Assembly: GCF_009758205.1 (NCBI RefSeq)
Contig: NZ_WRXN01000011.1
Coordinates: 186,001 to 250,000 of the forward strand
Source of the DNA: Chitinophaga tropicalis
GTDB lineage: Bacteria > Bacteroidota > Bacteroidia > Chitinophagales > Chitinophagaceae
Reading direction: 5' to 3'
Length of the DNA: 64,000 nt
In this document: positions 17,479-26,120 of the stretch, piece after piece
How positions within the stretch are numbered: position 1 is the first letter of the stretch
Layout of the letters: each line of letters begins with the position of its first letter
Notes under the pieces: generated by a model
The model's database searches: none
What the model was told of the DNA's origin: nothing
The model's input: only the letters and a program-made list of their open reading frames with translations
Position numbers and translations under genes: made by a program

Positions 17479-18453
17479 ATGGTTTCCAGCCGGATAATAA
17501 ATAATGATGATGAATATATAGATGGTTTACTGGACAGCTCCCCTGCCATTGTAGATGTTATTTACAAACGTTTTGCCCGCAAAGTGAAACATATGGTAAC
17601 AGGTTGGGGCGGTAATATCAGGGAAGCTGCCAATGTATTTGAAGATGTCCTGATGGCCATCTACGATTATGCACATCATCACAAACTCACCCTTACCAAT
17701 CCCTTCGAAACTTTTTTCCTATATGCCTGCCAGCTGAAATGGAAGCAGGACCTGATGCAGAAATCCCCCGGTAAGGGAATGGCCTTTCATCCGGTAGCGC
17801 CTGCTCCCGGCCTGGACGAACAACATATCAGGTATATAGAAGAAGCCCTGGCTTCTCCACACAACAAACAGGAGGCTGACAATGTCCGGGATGAGCTGGA
17901 AGAAATAATAGCAGGTCAGCGCCAGCGCTGGTTCCATACAAAAGATACCCCCAGCGTCAACGTCAGTATATACGTAAGCATCACCGCTATAATAGCAGCG
18001 GCCCTGGCCGGATTACTCTTTCTGAGCCCATGGCGCAAAGACATATACAGACAATTTTCCGGCACAGAAATGATGCACGCCCACCGGGTGCAGGGCGAGC
18101 AGGATACGTCACTGCTGCTGCACCAGGCGGCGGCAAATTTCAACAGGGGACATTTCGGAGCAGCAATACCACTGCTTGACAAAGTATTACAGAAAGACTC
18201 ACTGCATATCGCAGCACGTTATTACAGGGGAGTAAGCCTGGTAGACGAAAGAAGGATGACAGAAGGCCGTACAGACCTGCTGAAAATATATGCAGGCAAC
18301 TCACCATACCGCTACGATGCAGCATTTTACATAGCCCTGAGCTATCTCAGAGAAGGAGACAAACAGCAATGCCTGGAATGGCTGCTGAAAATACCCGAAA
18401 ATTCTCATGTTTACTGGAAAGCAACCAGGTTGAGAGAAGAACTGGCATCCTGA
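17479..18453 (+). CDS. Sigma-70 region-2-like domain fused to TM segment and TPR repeats
   Basis: 324 aa. Residues 10-95 resemble region 2 of Bacteroidota ECF-type sigma factors: DDEYIDGLLDSSPAIVDVIYKRF, then AANVFEDVLMAIYDYA in the position of the usual DA-x-DVFQE helix, and NPFETFFLYACQLKWKQDL in the RNA-polymerase/-10 region. No region 4 follows. Instead there is a linker (100-155), one transmembrane helix (about 162-184) and TPR-like helices (about 212-318; QAAANFNRGHFGAAIPLLDKVL and AAFYIALSYLREGDKQQCLEWL). The DNA-contacting half of a sigma factor is therefore replaced by a membrane-anchored protein-binding half. A signalling or scaffold role is inference. It is convergent with the small 18464 gene. 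Confidence 0.65.
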   Translation: MVSSRIINNDDEYIDGLLDSSPAIVDVIYKRFARKVKHMVTGWGGNIREAANVFEDVLMAIYDYAHHHKLTLTNPFETFFLYACQLKWKQDLMQKSPGKGMAFHPVAPAPGLDEQHIRYIEEALASPHNKQEADNVRDELEEIIAGQRQRWFHTKDTPSVNVSIYVSITAIIAAALAGLLFLSPWRKDIYRQFSGTEMMHAHRVQGEQDTSLLLHQAAANFNRGHFGAAIPLLDKVLQKDSLHIAARYYRGVSLVDERRMTEGRTDLLKIYAGNSPYRYDAAFYIALSYLREGDKQQCLEWLLKIPENSHVYWKATRLREELAS

Positions 18454-18463
18454 GCCATTGCTC

Positions 18464-18700
18464 TTAATTCAGATGGATCATGTGTTTGCTGAAGTGAATG
18501 ATATTCTCTACTTCACCTTTGATCAGTTCATAGATCTGTACTTTGTCTTTCTTGATCATAATGAGCTGTTGCAGAACAAGATAGTAAGTTTCTCCGCCGT
18601 GGCCGCTCATCTGAGCTCTTAAAATTTCTTTTTTTACTTCTTCGAAGCCTACCGCCCCCAGTTTTTGGTAGATCACATTGAGTTCTTCAATCCATTTCAT
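18464..18700 (-). CDS. Small hypothetical helical protein
   Basis: 78 aa, not recognised. The sequence is mostly helical with no signal peptide: MKWIEELNVIYQKLGAVGFE, an ETYYLVLQQLIMIKKDKVQ centre, and a C-terminal ELIKGEVENIIHFSKHM. Codon usage matches neighbouring genes, and it fills the space between the convergent 17479 gene (10 nt away) and a SusD terminator, which supports a real gene. A cytoplasmic location is inferred. Confidence 0.5.
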   Translation of the reverse strand: MKWIEELNVIYQKLGAVGFEEVKKEILRAQMSGHGGETYYLVLQQLIMIKKDKVQIYELIKGEVENIIHFSKHMIHLN

Positions 18701-18772
18701 AGGTTATCTATTTTTTCATAGGTACATAAATTTATTCATAATATAATTAATAAACAAGGGGTTGCAGATATT

Positions 18773-18820
18773 TTTTTCAGCAGCTCCATAATATTATTTT
18801 TTTACAGAGCTGCTGAAAAA
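18773..18820 (-). terminator. Terminator downstream of SusD
   Basis: Perfect 14-bp stem (18773-18786 with 18807-18820) around a 20-nt AT-rich loop. The minus strand ends in a T-run, 7 nt past the SusD stop. Confidence 0.8.
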
Positions 18821-18826
18821 AGCAGG

Positions 18827-20344
18827 TCAGTATCCGTCGTTCTGCACAAGATTATTATTACTCAGATCTATCTGCTGGCGAGGTATAGGAAACACCTTAT
18901 TCTTCGCCGCAAATGTTTTACCATGTGCCGCAAAAGCAGCAGCAGCAGTACCCGGCTCTACTTCATCCTGCCGGATCAGATCAAAGTACCTGTCATGTTC
19001 AAGTGCCAGCTCCACCCTCCTTTCATGCCAGATAGCATGCCTGTCTATACTGCCCAGAGGGGCCAGCCCGGCACGCGGATGCAACGCATTCACATCTGCC
19101 AGCGCAGTAGCCGTATTACCCAGGGCAAAAGCTGCTTCAGCACGGATCAGCAGTATTTCTCCATAACGCAGTATACGCAGGTTCTTAGGCATACGCCCCC
19201 TGTTACCACAATAGGATTCCTTTACCTGGCTATGATAGGATTTATAATTATAACGGGGATTTTCCACACTGTCCTGGCTGGGTACCCTTACGCCGTCCCA
19301 CAGCACAGTACCGGTTGCACCAATGAAAATAATAGAGGCTTCCCTGCGGGTATCGCCGGCAGCATATTCATTCAGCAGGCTTTGAGAAGGCGCTCCAAAG
19401 CCCCAGCCCAGGTCAGCCCATCCAAATTTGCCACCGGCCCTTACTCCCTGGCATTCCGCATAACTGGCAATACCTGCCTCACATATTGAATTGATGCCTG
19501 TCTGCACTTCAAACAGGGATTCCTGGCTGTTAGCTCCCGTTTCCCGCCAGATATCAAAATAGCTGTTGTCCAGACCGTAAGCGCCCACCTTCTGCGTAAT
19601 AACAGAATCTGCCAGGCTGTATGCCCTTTGCCAGTTCTGGCGGTATAGCATCACTTTTGCCAGCATACCTGCTGCCGCTCCCTTTGTAACACGCCCCGCA
19701 CTGGTATTGGCGCCTCCTTTTGCAGCCACATTGGCCAACGCAAATTCAAGGTCTTCAATAATGAACTGATAGATCTCGTCTTTGGTGGCTTTGGTCTGGT
19801 AAGTGGCACTGGCGGCCTCCTGCGGAGAAATAACCTTGTCCACTTCAGGTACTCCGCCAAAGAACCTTACCAGGTTAAAATAGAAATATGCACGCAGGAA
19901 ACGGACCTCCCCCAGCAGCTGATTCTTAAGTGTTTCCTCCAGCGTACTGCCCCCCAATACCTGTATAGCCTGGTTAGCACGGGCAATGCCCAGGTAATAA
20001 CCACTCCAGATACTGTTTATATGATTGATGGACGCATCCATGTCCAGGTTATCTATGCGGCCGGAATTAGGCAGATCGTCAGTAGCATTACTGCCCTTAT
20101 CCGCATCATCAGATGCAACATTGGTCATCACCACAAACGGGAAACCATGCATATTACCTTCCCACATAGTGTTATATACACCTATCACCAGCTTCTGCGC
20201 TGTTGCCGGATCTGAAGCGGCGGCTTCTTCGTTTAACTGTCCCTGTGGTTTTACATCCAGGTAATTATTGCAGGCAAATATCCCGGAAAACAGCAATATT
20301 GCCGGTAAGCACCACAGAACAGTATTTTTATGTATCTGATTCAT
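18827..20344 (-). CDS. SusD/RagB family outer-membrane nutrient-binding lipoprotein
   Basis: 505 aa. A lipoprotein signal peptide ends at the lipobox FSGIFAC (C25 or nearby), followed by NNYLDVKPQGQLNEEAAAS, the usual SusD N-terminus. TPR-like helices carry LLGEVRFLRAYFYFNLVRFFGGVP, the most conserved SusD segment, and the C-terminus has LRYGEILLIRAEAAFALG and the HERRVELALEHDRYFDLIR block. SusD proteins sit on the cell surface as a lid on SusC and bind the ligand. It starts 11 nt after its SusC partner. The ligand is unknown because no enzyme genes accompany the pair. Confidence 0.95.
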   Translation of the reverse strand: MNQIHKNTVLWCLPAILLFSGIFACNNYLDVKPQGQLNEEAAASDPATAQKLVIGVYNTMWEGNMHGFPFVVMTNVASDDADKGSNATDDLPNSGRIDNLDMDASINHINSIWSGYYLGIARANQAIQVLGGSTLEETLKNQLLGEVRFLRAYFYFNLVRFFGGVPEVDKVISPQEAASATYQTKATKDEIYQFIIEDLEFALANVAAKGGANTSAGRVTKGAAAGMLAKVMLYRQNWQRAYSLADSVITQKVGAYGLDNSYFDIWRETGANSQESLFEVQTGINSICEAGIASYAECQGVRAGGKFGWADLGWGFGAPSQSLLNEYAAGDTRREASIIFIGATGTVLWDGVRVPSQDSVENPRYNYKSYHSQVKESYCGNRGRMPKNLRILRYGEILLIRAEAAFALGNTATALADVNALHPRAGLAPLGSIDRHAIWHERRVELALEHDRYFDLIRQDEVEPGTAAAAFAAHGKTFAAKNKVFPIPRQQIDLSNNNLVQNDGY

Positions 20345-20355
20345 GATCTTCCTTT

Positions 20356-23300
20356 TTAAAATGAGACATTCACGCCAAGAGCAAAAGTCCGCGTAGTAGG
20401 ATATGCACTCAGCTCTATCCCTGCATCAAGCACACCGCTCTTGTTATTGGTAGCATTAGCATCATCAATTGTACCTCCTGGCAACTCAGGACTGAACCCG
20501 CTGAACTTCTTCAGCGTAAAGAGGTTCTGAGAGGTAGCATACACCCTGAAATTGCTGATGCCTATCGCCTTCAGCATTTTTGCCGGCAGGGTATATCCTA
20601 CTGTCAGGTTATTCAGTCGCAGATAAGTCCCTGATTCAATAAAATAAGTGGAAGCAGGTGTAGCAGAATTGATCACCCGCGGATCAGTAGAAGATGGCCT
20701 TGCGGCTGTCCACCTCCTGCTGGCATAATCAGCCTCAATATTGTCTGCATTATCAAAACGGTATGCCTTTTTACCGTTATAGATCTTATTTCCTGCATTA
20801 CCGTAGAAATTAGCACTGAAGTCCAGGCCCCTGTAGTTAAGCCCAAGGTTAAAGCCAAAGAAACATTTGGGCTGGAAAGAGCCGGCATAGAACCGGTCGT
20901 CATTATCAATATCCCCGTCTCTGTCCAGGTCTGCATACTTCAGGTCCCCGGGTTGCGCATTAGGCTGAATAACCTTACCATCTGCAGACCTGTAATTATC
21001 TATCTCCGCCTGGTCCCTGAACACACCCAGCGCTTTTCTTACATAAAAGCTGCCTACCGGATGACCGTTATCTGTGCGGGTCACAAAACTCTGCTGGCCA
21101 ACTTCTCCTCCAAGCAAAGCCTGACCGCCATTCAGACCTGTCAGCTCATTGGTGTTGAAAGTGATATTACCACCCACACTGTAAGAAAGCTCTTCCGTGA
21201 TATTATCCTTCCAGTTCAGGGATATTTCAAATCCCTGGTTCTTAAAGGAGGCGGCATTGGTTATATAGGAGTTGTCCTGGTCTCCCAGCAATGCAGGTGT
21301 ATTCACTATTACAAGCGCATCTTTTGTGTGTTTGCTGTAATAATCAAATTCACCGCTCAGTCGGTTTTTAAGCAGGGTAAATTCAAGTCCTATATCGTAT
21401 TGCTCCGTCTGTTCCCATTTCAGGGAAGGGTCTTTCAGATCTTTGATTGCACCGCCAATGTTCACTGCGCCGCCAAAAACGTAAGGTACGTCCACGCTGG
21501 TAACAGCCACATAGGCATTGGTAGGAATGTTATCATTCCCAAGCAGGCCCCAGCTTGCCCTCAGTTTCAGGAAATCAAACAACTGCTGGTCCTTCATAAA
21601 CCCTTCCTGTGACAGTACCCACCCCAGCCCTACGGTAGGAAAATATCCCCAGCGCTCACTGAATTTGGAGCTGCCATCTGCGCGGATAGATGCACTGAGC
21701 AGATACTTGCTGTCATAGCTGTAGTTAACGCGTCCTACAAAGGATTGACGGGCGTATTTATCGCCCGTGTTGGTCAGCGTGGACTGTATATTCGGATCTC
21801 CAAGGGCCAGGTACCAGAGGTCAGGATCTTCAGGCACATTTATACGTTCCCCTTTCAGGGAAGTGGTATAAAAACCTTCTGTCACAGAACCAGCCAGTAA
21901 AGTGAGGGAATGCCTGCCGAATGCTTTGTCGAAAGTGATAGTATTATCCCATATCCAGCCCTGAGACCGGTATTCCTCTCTGGTAAGGCGGCTGTTGGGG
22001 GTCTGCTGATTACCTCCCGCCACCAGGAATGTAACATCGTCATTCAGGTACCTGTAAGCATAAACGCGGTCATTCCCATATTTGAGGTCTGCATTAAAAG
22101 CAGAGCGCAGTTTCAATGCTGACACAGGAGTATATTCCAGTGCTACATTCCCCTGCACCCTGCTTTCCTGCCTGCCATCATTCCGTTTATTGAGGGAGAG
22201 TAAGGGATTACCAACGTTAGCCCACCCTGAGGTGTTACCATAGCGCCCGTCTTCAAAGGCCTTTACTATCGGAGCTGCCCGGTAAATGTTACGGTAAGTA
22301 TCTTTCAGCTCCACATCGCGGGTCGTAGCGCGTGAATAGGAGATCTGGGAAATAAACTTCAGCTTGTCGGTAATATTAACATCATTGTTGGCCCTGAATG
22401 TAAAGCGTTTAAAATTGTTGGTCTGTATGATACCGTCTTCCTGGATATACCCTCCGCTCAGGTAATATGTGTTGTTCTCCGAACCACCTGAAACAGAAAT
22501 ATTATGGTTCATCTGGAAAGCTTTGCGCAGCACAGCATCATACCAGTTGGTAGTGCCGCCGTACACATAGGGGTTATTGATAGCGTCCTTTCCCGGAGCA
22601 GCATCTGCCAGGTAATCTATATACTGCTGCCTGTTGGCCATTTTTACCAGGTTGGAAGCTTCGCGATAGCCAGCATTGGCATCATAGCGTACCTGTGGTT
22701 TACCGGCCTTGCCTTTCCTGGTGGTGATAATGATCACCCCGTTGGCTGCACGTACACCATAAATCGCTGCAGAAGCATCTTTCAGTACGTCCATAGTAAG
22801 GATATCTGCAGTGGCAATATTCCGTATATCGTCTGTCAGCACTCCATCCACTACATACAATGGGTTAGCGCCGGCCAGTACAGAGCCGGTACCTCTTACC
22901 CTGATCTGTGGCTGGGAGTTAGGCTGACCGGAAGCAATGACCTGTACCCCCGCAATACGGCCCTGAGCCGCCTGGGTAGGCGTTTGCACCGGCTGGGCTG
23001 CCAGCGCTTCACCCTTCAGGGATGAAATGGAGCCGGTAAGATCCCTTTTACGTTGTGTGCCATAACCTACCACCACTACCTGTTCCAGCTGACTTTCGGC
23101 TGATAGCAGTACCACATTTACAGGAGAAGCGCCTGCCTTTATTTCCTGGGTAACATATCCCAGGTAAGAGATCACCAGCGAATCTTTTCCTTCAGGCAGG
23201 TTGAGGGTGAAAGAGCCGTCCGGCCCGGTGGTAGTGCCTGCGCTTGTACCTTTTACGCGGATAGTAACCCCTATAAGGGGTGTTCCTTTATCATCTTTCA

Positions 23301-23451
23301 CGGTTCCCTTTACGGGGCCGGTCTGTTCCGGCATGCGACTGGTTTCCGGTCCGGCGGATGTTGCCTGGGCCACTGAAGATTGCCCGCCGGCAAAAAAAGC
23401 AGCGGTTACCATCAGCAGCAGGGCTCCGGCTGTTCTGGTAGAAATTTTCAT
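20356..23451 (-). CDS. SusC/RagA family TonB-dependent outer-membrane transporter
   Basis: 1031 aa. Signal peptide (to about 29), then a carboxypeptidase-regulatory-like domain (GTVKDDKGTPLIGVTIRVKG, about 48-115). The TonB box/plug follows (QVVVVGYGTQRKRDLTGSIS), with RIRVRGTGSVLAGANPLYVVDG-type plug signatures (IRVRGTGS). The long beta-barrel ends in NVSF with the terminal aromatic. It has no STN domain, so it probably is not coupled to an anti-sigma factor. It forms the transporter barrel with the adjacent SusD. A LuxR-type regulator lies 238 bp upstream in the same direction. Confidence 0.95.
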   Translation of the reverse strand: MKISTRTAGALLLMVTAAFFAGGQSSVAQATSAGPETSRMPEQTGPVKGTVKDDKGTPLIGVTIRVKGTSAGTTTGPDGSFTLNLPEGKDSLVISYLGYVTQEIKAGASPVNVVLLSAESQLEQVVVVGYGTQRKRDLTGSISSLKGEALAAQPVQTPTQAAQGRIAGVQVIASGQPNSQPQIRVRGTGSVLAGANPLYVVDGVLTDDIRNIATADILTMDVLKDASAAIYGVRAANGVIIITTRKGKAGKPQVRYDANAGYREASNLVKMANRQQYIDYLADAAPGKDAINNPYVYGGTTNWYDAVLRKAFQMNHNISVSGGSENNTYYLSGGYIQEDGIIQTNNFKRFTFRANNDVNITDKLKFISQISYSRATTRDVELKDTYRNIYRAAPIVKAFEDGRYGNTSGWANVGNPLLSLNKRNDGRQESRVQGNVALEYTPVSALKLRSAFNADLKYGNDRVYAYRYLNDDVTFLVAGGNQQTPNSRLTREEYRSQGWIWDNTITFDKAFGRHSLTLLAGSVTEGFYTTSLKGERINVPEDPDLWYLALGDPNIQSTLTNTGDKYARQSFVGRVNYSYDSKYLLSASIRADGSSKFSERWGYFPTVGLGWVLSQEGFMKDQQLFDFLKLRASWGLLGNDNIPTNAYVAVTSVDVPYVFGGAVNIGGAIKDLKDPSLKWEQTEQYDIGLEFTLLKNRLSGEFDYYSKHTKDALVIVNTPALLGDQDNSYITNAASFKNQGFEISLNWKDNITEELSYSVGGNITFNTNELTGLNGGQALLGGEVGQQSFVTRTDNGHPVGSFYVRKALGVFRDQAEIDNYRSADGKVIQPNAQPGDLKYADLDRDGDIDNDDRFYAGSFQPKCFFGFNLGLNYRGLDFSANFYGNAGNKIYNGKKAYRFDNADNIEADYASRRWTAARPSSTDPRVINSATPASTYFIESGTYLRLNNLTVGYTLPAKMLKAIGISNFRVYATSQNLFTLKKFSGFSPELPGGTIDDANATNNKSGVLDAGIELSAYPTTRTFALGVNVSF

Positions 23452-23689
23452 AACATCTTTTTTTCTGATACGTGATCAATATTCAATAAGCCATTATTGA
23501 TTAACGGAAAGCGGAGTAAGGGGTAAACGGACTGGCAGGTAAGATGCCTGCAAGCGGTTTGATGTGGGGTATAGCAACTAAATTGACAAGTGGCAGATAG
23601 CTGAAATGACAGAAAAGGTTCTGATCTAAAATACGAGTTTCTATTGATAACAATGCCGGGGATAAAAAGTTATGTACAGGAATAACCGG

Positions 23690-24283
23690 TTATCCTACCA
23701 GTTTCTCCTGCATGGCTTTGACAATGGCGCTGGAACGGGAGTTGACATCAAGCTTACGGTAAATATTCATAATGTGGGAGCGTACTGTACCAACACTGAT
23801 ATGACAATGCTCTGCTATCTTTTTATAGGTCTGGCCATTTACCAGGCAATCCAGTACCTGCAGCTCACGTGGAGAAAGACCGTACTGGCCTGTAACAATG
23901 CCCGGTTGCCTGTTAAAAAAGGCAAATACTTTCTGTACGGCAGTTATATTGGCCTGCATGGCAGTATCGTATACCTGTGTAATAAATTCTGCCAGAGGGG
24001 CTGGCGACTGAGGAGTTTGACTGCTGCTTTGTGGTATTGCTGTTATTGAACGGTTTCCGTGCAGGGAAAACAGTACTATGTTCATTTCCGGGTAAGCATT
24101 CTTCAGGAAACCGGCGGCATCTGCTGGTGTTAGTCCGTGGATATCAGTATCTACAAATACGACGTTGCATATATCTCTTGCCAGTTGATGAATCATTTGT
24201 TTTGCATCCCCAATTCCAGCTTCTGTCTCTAAAGAGTCATCCCCACCTGCCGGATCTGCGTTGTTCCGCCTCACATTTTTCAT
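23690..24283 (-). CDS. LuxR/GerE-type transcriptional regulator with degenerate receiver-like N-terminus
   Basis: 197 aa from ATG 24283 (MKNVRRNNADP); a TTG further upstream is less likely. The C-terminal 60 residues are a GerE HTH: LSPRELQVLDCLVNGQTYKKIAEHCHISVGTVRSHIMNIYRKLDV. The N-terminal half has receiver-like strands (VVFVDTDIHGLTPADAAGFL and MNIVLFSLHG) but seems too short for a full receiver: the first beta strand and acidic pocket are missing and it lacks a clear switch Thr/Lys. A phosphorylation-independent regulator is inferred. It is the first gene upstream of the SusCD pair and may control it. Confidence 0.8.
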   Translation of the reverse strand: MKNVRRNNADPAGGDDSLETEAGIGDAKQMIHQLARDICNVVFVDTDIHGLTPADAAGFLKNAYPEMNIVLFSLHGNRSITAIPQSSSQTPQSPAPLAEFITQVYDTAMQANITAVQKVFAFFNRQPGIVTGQYGLSPRELQVLDCLVNGQTYKKIAEHCHISVGTVRSHIMNIYRKLDVNSRSSAIVKAMQEKLVG

Positions 24284-24747
24284 ATTATTTTTTTTGGGTT
24301 TATATGGTTGCAACTGTTCAGATTACGTGGCCCTACATACCAAAACAAATTTGTAACAAATACAAGCAGTAGTCAATCGGATAAGTATATGATTTTTCAT
24401 TAAATACTAATAAAAAATTTGTACAATATTAGAATTAACGAAAAAAAGCGGCTACGTTTATGGCCAGGGAAAAGAAATTGGCAAAGAGGGTTGTGGCGTA
24501 AATTTTACTGAAAGTTACATGTTAATGGTGAGAGTATTACAAGAAAAGTTGAGGGACTGTATGCTTGTTTTCTGCCGGGATTTTTACTGTGCGGCGAGCC
24601 TTAACAATCGGTTAACCACGTATTCAAAACATTATCTCTAATTTTGATATAACGATCCACCCAAAAAATTGATTTTCAAAGTTTTTTTTTGTTGCGGTAA
24701 GCATTTATTGCCATTCTGAAACTGCAACGGTTGATATGTGAATGTTC

Positions 24748-24787
24748 ATGCCCTTACTGCTCAACAGTAAGGGCATTTTGTTTTTTT
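24748..24787 (+). terminator. Orphan intrinsic terminator
   Basis: Perfect 12-bp stem (24748-24759 with 24765-24776), 5-nt loop, then a T-rich tail (24776-24787). No plus-strand gene lies in the preceding 5 kb, so it may end an unannotated RNA. Confidence 0.8.
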
Positions 24788-24928
24788 AAATCGGCAGGTA
24801 ACTTAACAGAAACCTGCGTACAGAAGCTTATGAAATCTAAACCGTCTTATGAGAAAAAATAATCTGAAAAGATCTTCTGCCAGAAGATTTGAACAATAGG
24901 AAAGATAAGCAGGATTCAGGAGGGAAGA

Positions 24929-24967
24929 GTTAATTCACCGTTAAGGGAATAGTTAATGCGGAGTTAA
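24929..24967. repeat. Four direct GTTAA repeats at helical spacing
   Basis: GTTAA occurs at 24929, 24940, 24952 and 24963, so steps are 11, 12 and 11 bp. The layout resembles binding sites of OmpR/PhoB-type regulators. No regulator is linked to it yet. Confidence 0.55.
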
Positions 24968-24991
24968 CTGCGGAGCATGATACTCCGCAGT
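24967..24991. repeat. Hairpin with 9-bp arms
   Basis: ACTGCGGAG (24967-24975) pairs with CTCCGCAGT (24983-24991), loop CATGATA. It follows the GTTAA array directly and lies 80 nt past the end of the small HTH gene. Confidence 0.5.
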
Positions 24992-25069
24992 AATTCCGCC
25001 GAGGCAAGGGAAATCCCCTGCAAAAAAGCAGACGCAGGAGGAAAACTATTTCAACAGTGGAGATGTGGG

Positions 25070-25342
25070 TCAAAAATCAATGAATGGGACCAACGTCACC
25101 AATGCAAGTGTCAGGTTTTTGACGAATCGTATATTGAATCCGCCTTTTTCCGAGTAATAATAGCTTTCCTTATAGCGATCATACGCTATAGGCGCTCCGA
25201 GCTCTTTCATCATCTTTAAGAATTCAAACAGGGTCCTTTCGGAAATACGCAATCTTTTTGCAAGATGAGCAGGTTTTCCGGTGCCTTTGATCCTTATCAG
25301 ATAATCAATGGTTTGCAGTCTTTCAAAATAACGTTTAGGCAT
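25070..25342 (-). CDS. Small HTH protein (HTH_11/DeoR-like winged helix)
   Basis: 90 aa. Contains one winged-helix HTH: ERLQTIDYLIRIKGTGKPAHLAKRLRISERTLFEFLKMMKELGAPI (about 7-52), then a YDRYKESYYYSEKGGFNIRFV wing. It resembles the N-terminal DNA-binding part of WYL/DeoR regulators but has no effector domain; stand-alone forms are common in Bacteroidota. An overlapping upstream frame (25297-25461) could couple its translation. The nearby GTTAA repeats and hairpins lie in both flanking gaps. Target unknown. Confidence 0.75.
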   Translation of the reverse strand: MPKRYFERLQTIDYLIRIKGTGKPAHLAKRLRISERTLFEFLKMMKELGAPIAYDRYKESYYYSEKGGFNIRFVKNLTLALVTLVPFIDF

Positions 25343-25461
25343 GCTGGCATAGCGGGGTTTACAATGTTCTTAATAAAATAACAGGTGAACTGATCCAAGT
25401 CTACAATGGTTCTCTCCATAGCTGTTGTGTGTTGAGAAGCCAGTAAATATGTGTCTTTCAT
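25297..25461 (-). CDS. Possible small ORF overlapping the start of the HTH gene
   Basis: 54 codons from ATG 25461 (MKDTYLLASQHTTAMERTIV), ending inside the HTH gene in another frame (46-nt overlap). Not recognised as any family. It could be a leader whose translation sets HTH expression, or a chance frame. Confidence 0.25.
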   Translation of the reverse strand: MKDTYLLASQHTTAMERTIVDLDQFTCYFIKNIVNPAMPACLNVILKDCKPLII

Positions 25462-25521
25462 ACGTCGCGTCCTGAATTGAAAGGTTGATAGTTTTTTAGT
25501 TAACCAACAACAACATGTTCA

Positions 25522-25593
25522 TTAAGGGTTTCCCCTTCCTTCGTGAATAAAACAGGGTATGCCGTTTCCGGCATAAGTAAGTACATCTTTCAT
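25522..25593 (-). CDS. Possible 23-aa peptide
   Basis: ATG 25593 to TAA 25522 reads MKDVLTYAGNGIPCFIHEGR and three more residues. Not recognised. Both this and the next small frame begin with MKD, but there is no other support. Confidence 0.15.
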   Translation of the reverse strand: MKDVLTYAGNGIPCFIHEGRGNP

Positions 25594-25729
25594 AAAAATC
25601 TATTTTGAGGGTAAGAGTAAAAGCCAATTCCACAAACAGGATAGTAAGCATGCAAGCTAAAAAATTGTACTGCTATTTTGCTGCAGCTAAACAGTTTTTT
25701 ACTGCAGCCCGTCTGACAGCAAAAAACAG

Positions 25730-25759
25730 AAACTCCCCCGGTGGAAACCTGGGGAGTTT
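25730..25759. terminator. Terminator-like hairpin
   Basis: 9-bp arms (25730-25738, 25751-25759) plus a short inner GGT/ACC pair. The minus strand continues into TTTCTGTTTTTT, so it would stop minus-strand transcripts from the AtvA direction or a local RNA. Confidence 0.6.
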
Positions 25760-26096
25760 TCATCAAAAACCAACCATTAAAAGGCTTGTCTACCGCGGCT
25801 TTCGACAGCACAATTCCACAACCGGGCAATATATTCAGAGCATAATTTTTATCCATTCTAGCTACAAGAATTTGGTGTCTCGTTTTAATCCTCTCAGGTA
25901 GATACCTGAGGGGTGTTTCCATGGCTGACAAATAGTGGTATACTTTTTACTTTCTCTGCTACATTACTACGTTGTAATGTTACAATACACGCCGCAGAAT
26001 TTGGTTAATAATTTGTTAACGGATAAAAAATCTAATAACCCATTCCTGTAAGCGCATGTATATGAAACCTTTACAGGACAAGGAAATTACATGGCT

Positions 26097-26120
26097 TTAA
26101 CAGCCCGGCAAGGCTGTTAA
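26097..26120. terminator. Hairpin downstream of the AcvB/AtvA-like gene
   Basis: TTAACAGCC (26097-26105) pairs with GGCTGTTAA (26112-26120) around a 6-nt loop, 28 nt past the stop. The T-tract is weak, so this is a tentative terminator. Confidence 0.45.

Larger units (their letters stand above)
24284..25069. other. Gene-poor intergenic stretch with orphan terminator, GTTAA array and hairpin
   Basis: No convincing coding region in about 790 bp. It contains a plus-strand intrinsic terminator (24748-24787) with no gene before it, TTAA pairs 11 bp apart (24600-24615), a four-copy GTTAA array (24929-24967) and a hairpin with 9-bp arms (24967-24991). A small RNA upstream of the terminator is possible. 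Confidence 0.6.

Noticed and set aside
25881..25920. CRISPR-like GTTTTAATCCTC sequence
   Set aside because: Only one copy, and no spaced repeats nearby.
25590..25931. 113-codon minus-strand frame in the gap
   Set aside because: No recognisable domain; it contains a terminator-like hairpin and inverted repeats, so it is probably chance.
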